DNA from: CAWKMN01 sp963850765 | GTDB taxonomy: Bacteria; Chloroflexota; Anaerolineae; Aggregatilineales; Aggregatilineaceae | Assembly: GCA_963850765.1 (NCBI GenBank) | Contig: CAWKMN010000001.1 | Coordinates: 1 to 64,000, forward strand | Length of the DNA stretch: 64,000 nucleotides | Direction: 5' to 3' | Part shown: positions 28,378 through 38,196 of the stretch, in pieces | Position numbering within the stretch: position 1 is the first letter of the stretch | Layout of the letters: the number at the start of each line of letters is the position of its first letter | Notes under the pieces: generated by a model | Told to the model about the DNA's origin: nothing | Database searches by the model: none | What the model saw: the letters and a program-made list of their open reading frames with translations, nothing else | Program-made: the position numbers and the translations under genes

Positions 28378-29413
28378 ATGGCAGACAAAAAAGGATTGCT
28401 GGAACGGTTAAAAGAGGGGCCGGTGCTCGGCGCGGAAGGCTATCTCTTCGAGCTGGAGCGGCGCGGCTGGGTTTCGGCGGGCGCGTATGTGCCGGAAGTG
28501 GTGCTGGATGCGCCGGAAGCCGTCAAACAGCTTCACCGCGAATTCCTGCGCGCGGGTGCGGAGGTGATCGTCGCGTTTACGTATTACGGCCACCGCGCCA
28601 AAATGCGCGCCATTGGCAAAGAGCACCTGCTGGAAAAGCTGAACCGCGAGGCCGTCCGGCTGGCGGGCGAGGTCGCGGCCGAAGGCGATGCGCTGGTGGC
28701 CGGAAACGTCAATAACACCTGGGAGTACGATCCCAACGACCCCGCGACGGACAAGGTGGTCCGCAGCATGTTTGAAGAGCAGGTCGGCTGGGCGATCGAC
28801 GAGGGAGTGGATTTTTTCATCGCCGAAACGTTTAATCATTATGGCGAGGCGTTGATTGCAGACCGAAGTGATCAAGGCGGCGGGCTACCCGGCGCTGGTG
28901 AGCTTCACCGCCAAAGGCGACGCCAGCTATGATAACGTGCCGTGGGCCGAGGCGTGCCAACGTCTCGCGGACGTTGGGGCCGACGTGGTCGGGCTGAACT
29001 GCGCGCGCGGTCCGGCGACGATGCTGCCGCTGCTCAAAGAGATTCGGGCGGCGGTCGATGGCTATGTGGTGGGTCAGCCGGTCGCCTATCGCACCACGCC
29101 GGAGGTCCAGTTTTTCCAGAACCTGAAAGATCTGCAAGGCCACCGCGCGTTCCCGGTGGCGCTCGATCCGCACTACCTGACCCGTTATGAAATGGCCGAG
29201 TACGCCGTACAGGCGCACGCCCTGGGGATCAACTATATCGGCGTGTGCTGCGGGGGTGCGCCCCATTACGTCCGCGCCATGGCCGAAGCGTTAGGCCGGA
29301 CCGTCCCCGCGAGCAAGTATTCGCCGGACCTGTCCTTGCACCCGGTGCTGGGCGCGCAGGGCCAGCAGCAGGAGAAAATGGCGCGTTATATCGAGGATTT
29401 TCAAGGCCAATGA
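28378..29413 (+). CDS. Homocysteine S-methyltransferase family protein (betaine-type), frameshifted
   Basis: Read through, the product is about 344 residues and resembles betaine-homocysteine methyltransferase-like proteins. These move a methyl from a quaternary amine or sulfonium to a thiol through a zinc ion. The zinc cysteines are visible: one in GLNCARGP and the pair in GVCCGGAP. A one-base insertion near 28858-28862 divides the frame between EALIA and EVIKAAGYP. The ATG has ACGGAGGA upstream. The stop overlaps the next gene in an ATGA. With the MttB-like and Sox genes it supports stepwise demethylation of a betaine. Confidence 0.85.
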
Positions 29414-30735
29414 CCACCCTGCCCCAGCGTATACCCTATCTCATCATCGGCGCGGGGATCCATGGCCTCAGTACGGCGTGGCATCTGGCGCAGGAATTGA
29501 AGGCGCGCGGGCGCGGCTCCGGCGCGGACATCCTGGTCATCGACAAGACCGGCGTCGGCGCGGGCGCGTCGGGCATTGCGTGCGGCGTGATCCGCAACTT
29601 TTACTACCAGCCCGCCATGGGTGAGGTGATGCGGCTCAGCGTGGAAATCTGGGAGGCGCACGCCGAAGCCCTGGCCTATCACCCGGTGGGGTATGTGGCC
29701 GTCACCGGCCCGACGCAGCAGGGCGATCTCGAAGCGATCTTCGACCGCCAGCAGCGCAGCGGCTACCGCTCCGATCTGATCACCGGCGAAGGGGCCGTGT
29801 TCGATCACATGCGCGGCCTGTTCCCGGACTGGAAGGCGCGCGGCCTGACGGCGTGTCTCCATGAGAAACAGGGCGGGTTCGCGTTCAACAAAGAGTCCCT
29901 GATTGGGCTGTCCGCCAAAGTGGAGGCGGCCGGGGTCTCCATCCAGCCGGGGATCGAAGTGACTGGATTCGAACGCCGGGGAAATCAGGTCACGTGCGTG
30001 GTGACAAATGCCGGGCGGATCGAGGTCGATCAGGTCATCGTGGCGGTTGGTCCCTGGATCAAACATCTATGGACGCTGCTGGATCTGCCGCTGGCGATCG
30101 ACATCCGCACGCCGACGGGCGACCTCGTGCGCGACCGCCCGATGTGGACCTACTGGCGGCTGCAAGAGGGCGAGGTTCGCCTGGACGTATCAAAGTATCT
30201 CACGGCCAGCGGCGATATTCCGCCCGTGATTCACATTGACTCGTCCGAGCCGCTCGTATCCGATAGAACCGGCCAATTGATCACCGATTTGCTGTGGGGC
30301 ATCTATTTCAAGCGCGACCGGCACGGCGTGCAGGGCGGTGCGGTGCCGGAAAACCTGGGCGGCAGCGCGCAGATCGATCCGTATGGTCCCAGCAGCCCGC
30401 TGTATACCGTGAAAGATGACTTCGTGGATTACTGGACGGCGGGACTGGCGCACTGCATGACCCGTTTCGAGGGCTGCCACGCGTTGTATGCCCACGCGCC
30501 GTCGGGCGGGATCGGTGCGTTTACGGCGGATAATTTCCCCGTGTTCGATTTCATGCTGCCGAATGTATACGTGGTTGCCGACAGCAATCACGGCTACAAG
30601 ATGATCGGCATCGGCAGGGAAGTCGCGCGCGTGCTGATGGGTGAACACAGTGCCGCGCTGTTCCCGTTCCGTTTCGCGCGCTTTGCCGAGGGGGATTTGC
30701 ACCCGGTGTCGAACAGCCCGTACCCGTGGAGTTAG
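29410..30735 (+). CDS. DAO-family FAD oxidoreductase (sarcosine/dimethylglycine oxidase-like)
   Basis: The 441-residue flavoenzyme has YLIIGAGIHGLSTAWHLA at the N-terminus and SGIACGVIRNFYYQP in the flavin-proximal loop, a His-free variant of the SoxB loop. It ends with VVADSNHGYKMIGIGREVA, the FAD-binding tail. It is translationally coupled to the methyltransferase, so it probably oxidises that enzyme's demethylated amine product. It closes the plus-strand island; the next gene is convergent. Confidence 0.87.
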   Translation: MTTLPQRIPYLIIGAGIHGLSTAWHLAQELKARGRGSGADILVIDKTGVGAGASGIACGVIRNFYYQPAMGEVMRLSVEIWEAHAEALAYHPVGYVAVTGPTQQGDLEAIFDRQQRSGYRSDLITGEGAVFDHMRGLFPDWKARGLTACLHEKQGGFAFNKESLIGLSAKVEAAGVSIQPGIEVTGFERRGNQVTCVVTNAGRIEVDQVIVAVGPWIKHLWTLLDLPLAIDIRTPTGDLVRDRPMWTYWRLQEGEVRLDVSKYLTASGDIPPVIHIDSSEPLVSDRTGQLITDLLWGIYFKRDRHGVQGGAVPENLGGSAQIDPYGPSSPLYTVKDDFVDYWTAGLAHCMTRFEGCHALYAHAPSGGIGAFTADNFPVFDFMLPNVYVVADSNHGYKMIGIGREVARVLMGEHSAALFPFRFARFAEGDLHPVSNSPYPWS

Positions 30736-30754
30736 GGCAATTAGCAGCAACGCC

Positions 30755-30857
30755 TCCCCCCTCGGTCCCCCCTCCAGCCGAGCTAGAGGGGGGAGGTCGG
30801 CAGGTACCTTTTTCCCTCTCCCTGGCTTGGCCGGGGAGAGGGCAGGGTGAGGGGCGT
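30755..30857. repeat. Family B-like GC-rich repeat between convergent genes
   Basis: Two C-rich/G-rich mirrored blocks occupy the gap between convergent genes: CCCCCCTCGGTCCCCCCTCC with AGAGGGGGGAGG, and CCCTCTCCCTGGCTTGGCCG with GGAGAGGGCAGGGTGAGGGG. They may serve as a two-way terminator. The second block is nearly identical to one at 6190. Confidence 0.7.
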
Positions 30858-30878
30858 TTCCTTGAGATCTCAACCGCT

Positions 30879-32022
30879 CTAGATGGCTCGCGCCGCGTCA
30901 AACATCGCGACGACGTTCTCCACCGGCACGTCGTGCTGAAGATTATGCACGCACGCCAGGATATAGCCGCCATCCGGCCCCAGATCGCGTATCCGTTGGT
31001 GGACCTCGGCGCGGACCTCATCCGGCGTGCCGTGGGGCAGCACATGCATCGAATCAATGGCTCCCCAAAATCCCAGATCCGCGCCGAATTCCCGCTTCAG
31101 GCGATCCGTGTCCATATCGTTACAGCTTACCTGCACCGGATTGATCAAATCGACCCCGATTTCGATAAAATCCGGCAGCAGCCGGTACACCGATCCGCAC
31201 GAATGGAAGAGCAGTTTAGCATGCGTGTGGGCATGAATCATGTCAAAGAAGCGCCTGTGCCGGGGCTTGATGATCTTGCTGTACATGTCCGGGTGAGACA
31301 AGCGGTCCCCGTTGATCGGCCACGTCGTCCGAGCAGCTCACCACATCGATCAGGTCGCCCACCTCGGCGAGCGCCCGTTCGGTGACGGCCAGCCGGTAGT
31401 CGAGAATCTTGTCCATCAGGGAGCCCATCAAATCCGGCTGAAGGGCCAGATCGAGAAACCAGTTTTCGAATCCGCGCAGATATTGCGTGGCGTGGACGAC
31501 GATATGATCCAGATGCAGCACCAGCGCGCAGTCGATTTCGCGCCGGATCCGCAGCGCTTCGTCGCGCAGCCCGCGCGTATAACCGGGATCTGCCGGGTCG
31601 GGCAGCGACCACTGCTGGATCACATCCATCGAAAACTCGTTCACCATCGGCGCTGCGGCCCAGTCATAATAGGGAGCGCCTTCGACCGGCACGCGGGTGA
31701 CTCCAAACTCGTCAACATAGCCGCCGTCCGGCAGATCCGTGTCGTGTCCGCTGTCGGCCTGGCCGATGAAGATGCCGCGCAGATCGACGCCAAACCGCTC
31801 CAGCACTCGCTCGTCAATTTTGGCGAGTCCCTGAAGGCGTGAGCTGCCGAAGGTTTGTAACGGCTGGACTCCGACATCGATGCCCAGGTAGTCGATCAGG
31901 CTGCGATAGGCGAAGCGGTTGATGCCGGTGTTTCGGGTTGACCCCAGGTCGATCGGGACACGATCCGGCTGCTGGTGATGGAGCGCGGCCAACACCCGCT
32001 CGCGGTGGGTCATGGTTTCCAC
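30879..32022 (-). CDS. URO-D fold protein, type 3, with MtaA-like zinc motif (frameshifted)
   Basis: The product is about 380 residues when read through. The N-terminal METMTHRERVLAAL is typical of this group. The C-terminal half carries FHSCGS and, about 80 residues on, Cys in LACVHN, matching a His-x-Cys...Cys zinc site as in MtaA-like methyltransferases. An extra G near 31289-31293 (CCCGGACATG) splits the frame between RGPLVSP and DMYSKIIKPRH. Translation likely starts at a GTG six bases after GGAGG. It is the last gene of the SMP-30/SDR/URO-D operon. Confidence 0.8.
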
Positions 32023-32065
32023 GCTGCACCTCCGAAACTACGCCGCCGGACTTGCGGTGGCTGGC

Positions 32066-32872
32066 TCACCACGCGCTGTATCCTCCGTCGATGATCAGAT
32101 CGTGCCCGGTCATAAAGTCCGAGACTTCAGCGGCGAGATAAACGATCGCACCCTGCAAATCCGTGACTTCGGCCATCTTTCCCTGGGGCGTGCGCTCCAT
32201 CCATTTGGGACTCACTTCCCGGCCAATCGGGGTCGCCAGCAGATCCGCGACCAACTGCGTTCGGGTATAGCCGGGGCTGATGCAGTTCACCCGGATGCCA
32301 TAGGGTGCCCATTCCGCGGCGAGGCTGCGCGTCAGATGGATCACGGCGGCTTTGGTGGTATTGTAGACCATCTGCTTCTGAGGCATATTGACGATACTGC
32401 CCGACATCGAGGCGGTGGCGATGATCTTGCCGTAGCCGGCCTCCTTCATCACCCGGAATTCCGCCTGCGCGCACAGGAAGACGCCTTTCAGGTTCACGCC
32501 GGTGATCTCGTTCCAGTTGTCGAGGCTGACCTCTTCGGCGGGGGTCCAGTTGCCGATGCCCGCGTTGTTGATGCCGATTGTCAGCTTGCCCCACTTCTTG
32601 AGAACGTCGCCGACCATCCGTTCGACCTGATCGGCCTGGGTCACGTCCGCCGTGATGGCGATCGCATCGATGCCTTTTTGAGACAATTCGTGGGCCACCC
32701 GTTCGGCGCGCTCGCCGATTTTGTCGTCGATGGCGACGGCCGCGCCCGCCTCACCGAGCGCATGCGCGAAGGCGCGCCCGATACCTTGGCCCGCCCCGGT
32801 GATCAGCGCCACGCGCCCATCGAGACGGAAACGTTCCAATATCGGCTTTGCAGATAGGACTGGATCGGTCAT
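32066..32872 (-). CDS. SDR family oxidoreductase
   Basis: The 268-residue SDR has ITGAGQGIGRAFAHAL, INNAGIG, catalytic Ser in TASMSGS and Tyr-x3-Lys in YNTTK. Asp in AIDDKI suggests NAD+ use. The layout resembles gluconate 5-dehydrogenase/sugar-alcohol dehydrogenases. The ATG has GGAGGTAAT upstream. It lies 61 bases after the SMP-30 gene and 43 before URO-D type 3, so it is in the same operon. Confidence 0.92.
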   Translation of the reverse strand: MTDPVLSAKPILERFRLDGRVALITGAGQGIGRAFAHALGEAGAAVAIDDKIGERAERVAHELSQKGIDAIAITADVTQADQVERMVGDVLKKWGKLTIGINNAGIGNWTPAEEVSLDNWNEITGVNLKGVFLCAQAEFRVMKEAGYGKIIATASMSGSIVNMPQKQMVYNTTKAAVIHLTRSLAAEWAPYGIRVNCISPGYTRTQLVADLLATPIGREVSPKWMERTPQGKMAEVTDLQGAIVYLAAEVSDFMTGHDLIIDGGYSAW

Positions 32873-32933
32873 TAATTACCTCCGTGTAAAGGCGTGCTGC
32901 GTGCAGCAGGATAAAACGAACCATGCGCTCGAT

Positions 32934-33828
32934 TCAGCGTGTTTGCGATCCTTTAAAACGGTATGACAGCGTGCCGGCCACGCCGGTCTTCACATGGAAC
33001 AGGCCGCCCGCGTACTCCTCTTTCTTAAGCTGTTCCTCGCTGACTGATTCGCGCGCGGTCGTGATATACAACTCGTCCAGATGGTCGCCGGCAAAGGCAC
33101 ACGCCGTCGGGTTGCTGACCGGCAGGGGGATCGTATCAATTACGACTCCACTGCGGGGATCCCAGCGATGCACCGCCGCGCCAAAGAAATGCGCGATCCA
33201 CAGCATCCCCTCCTGGTCGATCGCCATGCCGTCCGGCACGCCCATCGCCGCCGGGACCTTGATCACGACGCGGGGATTGCTGATGCTGCCGGTCGTGTTG
33301 TCGAAGTCAAAAGCGGTCACGGTGCCCGGAGTTGAAGTCGTTGTAATACATCGTCCGGTGGTCCGCCGTCCAGACAATGCCATTCGAGATGGAGACGCCG
33401 GTCAGCATGGTATGCACGCTGAGATCCGGGTCGAGGCGGTACAGGCTGCCTTTCTCCGGCACGGTGGCCGACGCGTGCATCGTGCCTGCCCAAAACCGGC
33501 CGCCTGGATCACACTTCCCGTCGTTGAAGCGGTTCTCGGGCTTATCGGCCTCGGGATCGACCACGAGATCGAGCCTGGACGCAGCCAGATCAAACCGCGC
33601 AAAGCCATCCGCTACAGCCAGCCACACGTCCCCCGTCTCGCTGAGGACCACCGTGCCGGCCCGCTGCCCCACATCGTAGCGGGTGTCTTCGCGGGTGGCC
33701 GGATCGTACACATGAAGGGCATGTTCCAGAATGTCCACCCAGTACAACCGCCGGCCACGTTCATCCCACAGCGGGCCTTCGCCCAGCGTCGCCCGCGCAT
33801 CCACCGCCAGATCAACGTGATACTCCAT
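32934..33828 (-). CDS. SMP-30/gluconolactonase family protein (frameshifted)
   Basis: Read through, the product is a six-bladed propeller lactonase of about 297 residues. Metal-site residues are seen in the N-terminal LGEGPLWDE (Glu), RFNDGKCDPGGRFWAGTM (Asn/Asp) and ISNGIVW. The C-terminal half has GVPDGMAIDQEGMLWIAHF. An extra A near 33331-33335 splits it between YYNDF and TPGTVTAFDFD. Such enzymes open sugar lactones made by sugar dehydrogenases. It is divergent from the ADH/IlvD genes, which fits an oxidative sugar route. Confidence 0.85.
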
Positions 33829-34154
33829 GGGTCACCCTCCTTGCGTAAGACTCGACGAAGTCATGTCCTGTCCACAGCACACCTGATCGTGCGCTTGCCC
33901 GGCACCTGACGTTGTGTTATCTTTCATTGGGCCCTGTGACAAGCGTTAGCTAAGGGATAGGACACCAAGCACGGTGCCTCGCGCCTGGTATACCCACAAA
34001 GCGGACAACCGGGACATGACTTCTAGTCTACTCTGCCTGCCGTTTTTTTGCAGTTGCAGATCCATACCCGTATGGCATGCGCTCTTATCGGCCCACAAGG
34101 ATTCTTCATGTCCGAAATTTGAACCTTGAAACCTGAAGCTTTGAGGAGGTTTGT
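33829..34154. promoter_or_regulatory. Divergent intergenic region with a 12-bp separated inverted repeat
   Basis: This 326-bp gap separates divergent operons and holds no credible gene. GAAGTCATGTCC at 33857-33868 is repeated perfectly in inverted orientation as GGACATGACTTC at 34012-34023, one copy nearer each operon. They could be paired operator sites. A clear promoter was not identified. Confidence 0.45.
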
Positions 34155-35216
34155 GTGAAAGCGGCAGTGTGGCACGCACGCAAAGATGTTCGGATTGAGA
34201 CGGTGCCCGACCCAGGTGCCCCCGGTCCGGGCGAAGTCATTCTGAAGGTCACGAGCTGCGGCATCTGCGGAACCGATCTGGAGGAGTATGCCAGCGGGCC
34301 TCACTTCATCCCGACGGACAGACCCAACCCTCTGACCGGCCAGATGGCCCCGCTGATCCTGGGCCACGAGTTTGCCGGCGAAGTGGTCGAGGTGGGGCGT
34401 GACGTCCCATTCAAGCCGGGAACCTATCTGGCACCCGACACCCTGATCACCTGCGGCGAATGTTACTATTGCAAGCGCCATGAGCTTTCCCTGTGTGACA
34501 ACCTCGCGCTGTTGGGCCTGATGGGCCATGGCGGTCTGGCAGAATACTGCAAAGTCCCCATCTCGATGTGTGTCGAGGTTCCCCAGGCGCTGTCGCTCGA
34601 ATACGCGGCCCTGGCCGAGCCGCTCTCGGTGGCTGTGCGCGCGATCCGCAAGAGCCGGCTCCATGTGGGCGAGACGGTAGCGATCTTTGGCGGGGGCACG
34701 ATCGGGCTGTTCTGCCTTCAGATCGCGCGGAGCGCCGGCGCAAGTGCGGTGTATGTCGTGGAGCCGGTTCCCTGGCGGCGCGCACTGGCGCTGCAGCTTG
34801 GCGCGACCGGCGTCATCGATCCTAAAACCTGCGATCCGGTGGACGAACTGCGCAGGCTGACGAAGATTGGACCGGATGTGGTGCTCGAGGCCTGCGGCCT
34901 GCCCGACGTGATGCCCACCACCATTGACGCCGCGCGTAAGGCCGGCCGGATTGTCCTGCTCGGCATCCCGGGCGGCAAGTCCTCTGTTGACTTCTTCAAA
35001 GTGGTCGTGACCGAAAAAGAAGTGATCGGTTCCATGAGCCATGTGTATGATGAAGACTTCTACACGGCGCTCCAGCTGCTGGCCGAAGGGCGTATCGATG
35101 GCGAGAAGCTCATCACCCACCGCATCAGCCTGGATCGTCTGGTCGATGATGGCCTCGAGCATCTGGAAAAGCACCCGGTGGATACGCTCAAAATCCTTGT
35201 GAAACCGCATGATTGA
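34155..35216 (+). CDS. Zinc-dependent MDR alcohol/polyol dehydrogenase
   Basis: The 353-residue medium-chain dehydrogenase has catalytic zinc residues in SCGICGTDLEE and LGHEFAGEV, structural zinc cysteines in CGECYYCKRHELSLC, and the Rossmann GGGTIGLFCLQIA. It most resembles 2,3-butanediol/threonine/sorbitol dehydrogenase relatives. It starts at a GTG after AGGAGG. It is the first gene of an ADH-IlvD-ADH operon and may oxidise a sugar or sugar acid. Confidence 0.9.
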   Translation: MKAAVWHARKDVRIETVPDPGAPGPGEVILKVTSCGICGTDLEEYASGPHFIPTDRPNPLTGQMAPLILGHEFAGEVVEVGRDVPFKPGTYLAPDTLITCGECYYCKRHELSLCDNLALLGLMGHGGLAEYCKVPISMCVEVPQALSLEYAALAEPLSVAVRAIRKSRLHVGETVAIFGGGTIGLFCLQIARSAGASAVYVVEPVPWRRALALQLGATGVIDPKTCDPVDELRRLTKIGPDVVLEACGLPDVMPTTIDAARKAGRIVLLGIPGGKSSVDFFKVVVTEKEVIGSMSHVYDEDFYTALQLLAEGRIDGEKLITHRISLDRLVDDGLEHLEKHPVDTLKILVKPHD

Positions 35217-35248
35217 CGGGTTCCAGACCCGTGAGGAGATAAAAACCA

Positions 35249-36970
35249 ATGGTAGCTGTAGAGGAAACTCTTGCATTGAACACCAACAGCCGGACCCTGC
35301 TGGCGGGCAGCGATCGCGCGGGCGCTCGCGCCATGCTGAAGGCGATCGGGCTGAGCGACGACGATCTGGCGAAGCCGCTCATTGCCGTCGCCAACACCTG
35401 GACCGAGATTGGTCCGTGCAATATCCACCTGCGCCTGCTCTCGGCCAAGATCAAGGAAGGGATCAAGCGCGCCGGGGGTACGCCGCTGGAATTTGATACG
35501 ATCAGCATCAGCGATGGGATCACGATGGGCACCCAGGGCATGAAGGCGTCGCTGGTCAGCCGCGAGATCATCGCGGACAGCATCGAGCTGGTGACGCGCG
35601 CCAACTATTTCGACGGCGTGATCGCCCTTTCGGCCTGTGACAAGACCATCCCTGGCACGATCATGGCCCTGCAGCGGCTGGATATTCCCTCTATGATGAT
35701 CTATGGCGGGACGATCTACCCCGGCACGTATAAAGGCCAGCATGTAGACATCGTGTCGGTCTACGAGGCCATCGGCCAGTATCAGACGGGGAAGATCACG
35801 GAGGAAGAACTGCACGCCATCGAGAATGTGGCGTGTCCAGGGCCGGGCGCGTGCGGCGGCCAGTTCACCGCCAATACGATGGGCATGATCTCGCAGATCA
35901 TCGGCATCTGCCCGATGGGAATGGCGGATGTTCCCGCCGAGGACAGCGCCAAGCTCGATGTCGCGCGTCAGGCCGGTGAAATGATGCTGCGCCTGATCGA
36001 GAGCGGAATCCGGCCGTCACAGGTCATCACCAAAACGGCGCTCGAAAATGCCATCGCCGCGGCGGCGGCCACGGGTGGCAGCACGAACGCGGTGCTGCAT
36101 ACGCTGGCGTTTGCGCGCGAGGCGGGCATCGATTTCACGATTGATGAGATCGAAACGATCAGCCGCCGCACGCCGTTCATCGCGGATCTGCGCCCAACCG
36201 GGCAGTACGTCGCGCTCGATCTGTATGAGGCGGGCGGTGTGGCGCTGGTCGCCAAACGGATGCTCGAAGGCGGCTATCTGGATGGCCGCACCCTGACCGT
36301 CACCGGCCAGACGCTGGCCGAGTCCGTCGCGGATGCGCAAGAAACGCCCGGTCAGCGGGTCGTGCGGACATTGGATAACCCGATCCACGAATCCGGCGGT
36401 CTGGTGATTTTGAAGGGCAATCTGGCACCGCGCGGAGCGGTCGTCAAGCTGAAGGGCGATGAACCGCAGATCCACCGCGGCCCGGCGCGCATCTTCAACA
36501 GCGAAGAAGACGCGTTCGAGGCCGTGCAAAACCGCCAGATCACCATAGGCGACGTCGTGATCATCCGCTATGAAGGGCCTGTTGGGGGGCCAGGAATGCG
36601 CGAGATGCTCCAGACGACCGCGGCCCTGGTTGGACAGGGTCTCGGCCGTGATGTCATGCTCATTACCGATGGCCGTTTCTCCGGCGGCACACGCGGACTG
36701 ATGATCGGGCATGTCACCCCCGAAGCCATGCTTGGCGGTCCGCTCGCGCTGGTCGAGGAGGGCGACCTGATTGAAGTCAATATCGCTGAACGGCGTATCA
36801 GCCTGCTGGTGGACGACCTCGAGTTGGCGCGCCGCCGGGCAGCGTGGGTCGCACCGGAGCCGAATTATACGACCGGGGTGCTTGCGAAATACGCGCGGTT
36901 AGTCCAGCAGGCCGATGATGGCGCGATTACGAATGTGCAGCTAGGTTTGGACTTGAAAGGAACCCTATAA
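35249..36970 (+). CDS. IlvD/Edd family dehydratase
   Basis: The 573-residue Fe-S dehydratase matches dihydroxy-acid dehydratase length. Cluster cysteines fit NTWTEIGPCNIHL, ALSACDKTIPG and CPGPGACGGQFTANTMG. The C-terminal half has GPVGGPGMREML and ITDGRFSGGTRG. IlvD would act in valine/isoleucine synthesis. Here, between two MDR dehydrogenases and opposite an SMP-30 lactonase, a sugar-acid dehydratase role (xylonate- or gluconate-like) is equally plausible. No gene symbol is assigned for that reason. Confidence 0.88.
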   Translation: MVAVEETLALNTNSRTLLAGSDRAGARAMLKAIGLSDDDLAKPLIAVANTWTEIGPCNIHLRLLSAKIKEGIKRAGGTPLEFDTISISDGITMGTQGMKASLVSREIIADSIELVTRANYFDGVIALSACDKTIPGTIMALQRLDIPSMMIYGGTIYPGTYKGQHVDIVSVYEAIGQYQTGKITEEELHAIENVACPGPGACGGQFTANTMGMISQIIGICPMGMADVPAEDSAKLDVARQAGEMMLRLIESGIRPSQVITKTALENAIAAAAATGGSTNAVLHTLAFAREAGIDFTIDEIETISRRTPFIADLRPTGQYVALDLYEAGGVALVAKRMLEGGYLDGRTLTVTGQTLAESVADAQETPGQRVVRTLDNPIHESGGLVILKGNLAPRGAVVKLKGDEPQIHRGPARIFNSEEDAFEAVQNRQITIGDVVIIRYEGPVGGPGMREMLQTTAALVGQGLGRDVMLITDGRFSGGTRGLMIGHVTPEAMLGGPLALVEEGDLIEVNIAERRISLLVDDLELARRRAAWVAPEPNYTTGVLAKYARLVQQADDGAITNVQLGLDLKGTL

Positions 36971-36972
36971 TC

Positions 36973-38016
36973 ATGCGAGCTGTTGCATACGAGACTTTTG
37001 GCGGATCTCTCACCGTTCGGACTTTTCCCGATCCCAGTCCCTCGCCGGATGGGGTGGTCATCGCCGTGCGTGCGAACGGTATCTGCCGGAGTGACTGGCA
37101 CGGATGGCAGGGCCACGATTCCGATATCCAGGTGTTACCCCACATTCCCGGCCATGAACTGGCCGGCGAGATCGTAGCGGTCGGCAGCGAGGTCCAGCGT
37201 TGGCAGGTGGGCGACCGCGTCACCGTCCCGTTTGTCCTGGGGTGCGGCCGCTGTCCCGATTGCGCCAAGGGCGATCATCAGGTATGCGCGCACCAATTCC
37301 AGCCGGGCTTCAAGGGGTGGGGATCCTTCGCGGAACTGGTCGCCCTGCCTTTTGCGGATGTGAATCTGGTGAAGATCCCTGACGCGCTGGATTACACGGC
37401 GGTGGCCAGCCTGGGCTGCCGCTTCGCCACCTCGTTCCGGGCGGTCAGCGCTCAAGGACGGGTCAGGCCGGGCGAATGGGTGGTGGTGCATGGCTGCGGC
37501 GGCGTGGGGCTTTCGGCCATCATGATCGCGGCCGCGATGGGCGCACAGGTCATCGCCGTGGATGTGAAGCCTGACGCGCTCGACTTTGCGCGGTCGCTCG
37601 GCGTCGTGCATACCATCAACGCCCGTGAGGTATCCGATGTCCCCCAGGCCGTCCACGATTTGACGCAGGGCGGGGCGCATGTCTCACTCGATGCGCTGGG
37701 CAGCACCACAACCGCCCGTAACTCGATTCTGAGCCTGCGCCGGCGGGGACGCCATGTGCAGGTTGGGCTGCTGCTCGGTGACGATATAGATCCGCGCATG
37801 CCGATGGGACGCGTCATCGGCTGGGAGCTTGAGGTCTACGGCAGTCATGGCTTGCAGGCCCACGCCTATCCGGAGATGCTGCGCCTGATCGAACACGGTG
37901 CCCTCGATCCGGCGCGGCTGGTGACGAAATGTGTCGCCCTGGATGAGGTTCCGGCTATTTTTGAGGAGATGACCACCTTTGGCTCGACGGGCATCCAGGT
38001 CATGAATCGTTTTTAG
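36973..38016 (+). CDS. Zinc-dependent MDR alcohol dehydrogenase
   Basis: The 347-residue dehydrogenase shows the catalytic zinc set (ANGICRSDWHGW, GHELAGEI), the structural zinc set CGRCPDCAKGDHQVC and the cofactor loop VHGCGGVGLSAIMIA. It begins two bases after the dehydratase stop, so it is co-translated. The end product of the operon is presumably a reduced or oxidised 2-keto sugar acid derivative; this is inference from context. Confidence 0.9.
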   Translation: MRAVAYETFGGSLTVRTFPDPSPSPDGVVIAVRANGICRSDWHGWQGHDSDIQVLPHIPGHELAGEIVAVGSEVQRWQVGDRVTVPFVLGCGRCPDCAKGDHQVCAHQFQPGFKGWGSFAELVALPFADVNLVKIPDALDYTAVASLGCRFATSFRAVSAQGRVRPGEWVVVHGCGGVGLSAIMIAAAMGAQVIAVDVKPDALDFARSLGVVHTINAREVSDVPQAVHDLTQGGAHVSLDALGSTTTARNSILSLRRRGRHVQVGLLLGDDIDPRMPMGRVIGWELEVYGSHGLQAHAYPEMLRLIEHGALDPARLVTKCVALDEVPAIFEEMTTFGSTGIQVMNRF

Positions 38017-38068
38017 AGCCTGTGATGCACTCTGATTGCCGGCATGCAATGGCTTTCGCTGGGAACTA

Positions 38069-38176
38069 GCCCCTCCCTAAATCCCTCCCCACCGGGTGGA
38101 GAGGGACTTCTGGCACCCCCCTTTCTCCGCGTGCGGGGAAAGGGGCAAGCGAGCTTGCTCGCCGGGATAGGGGTAA
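38069..38176. repeat. Family B GC-rich intergenic repeat
   Basis: This copy runs from CCCCTCCCTAAATCCCTCCC to GGGATAGGGGTAAAAA and contains an internal GCAAGCGAGCTTGCTCGCCGG hairpin-forming insert in place of the GACCGAAGGTCGG insert seen at 25930. Confidence 0.8.
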
Positions 38177-38196
38177 AAATACATAACACCCTCTAT

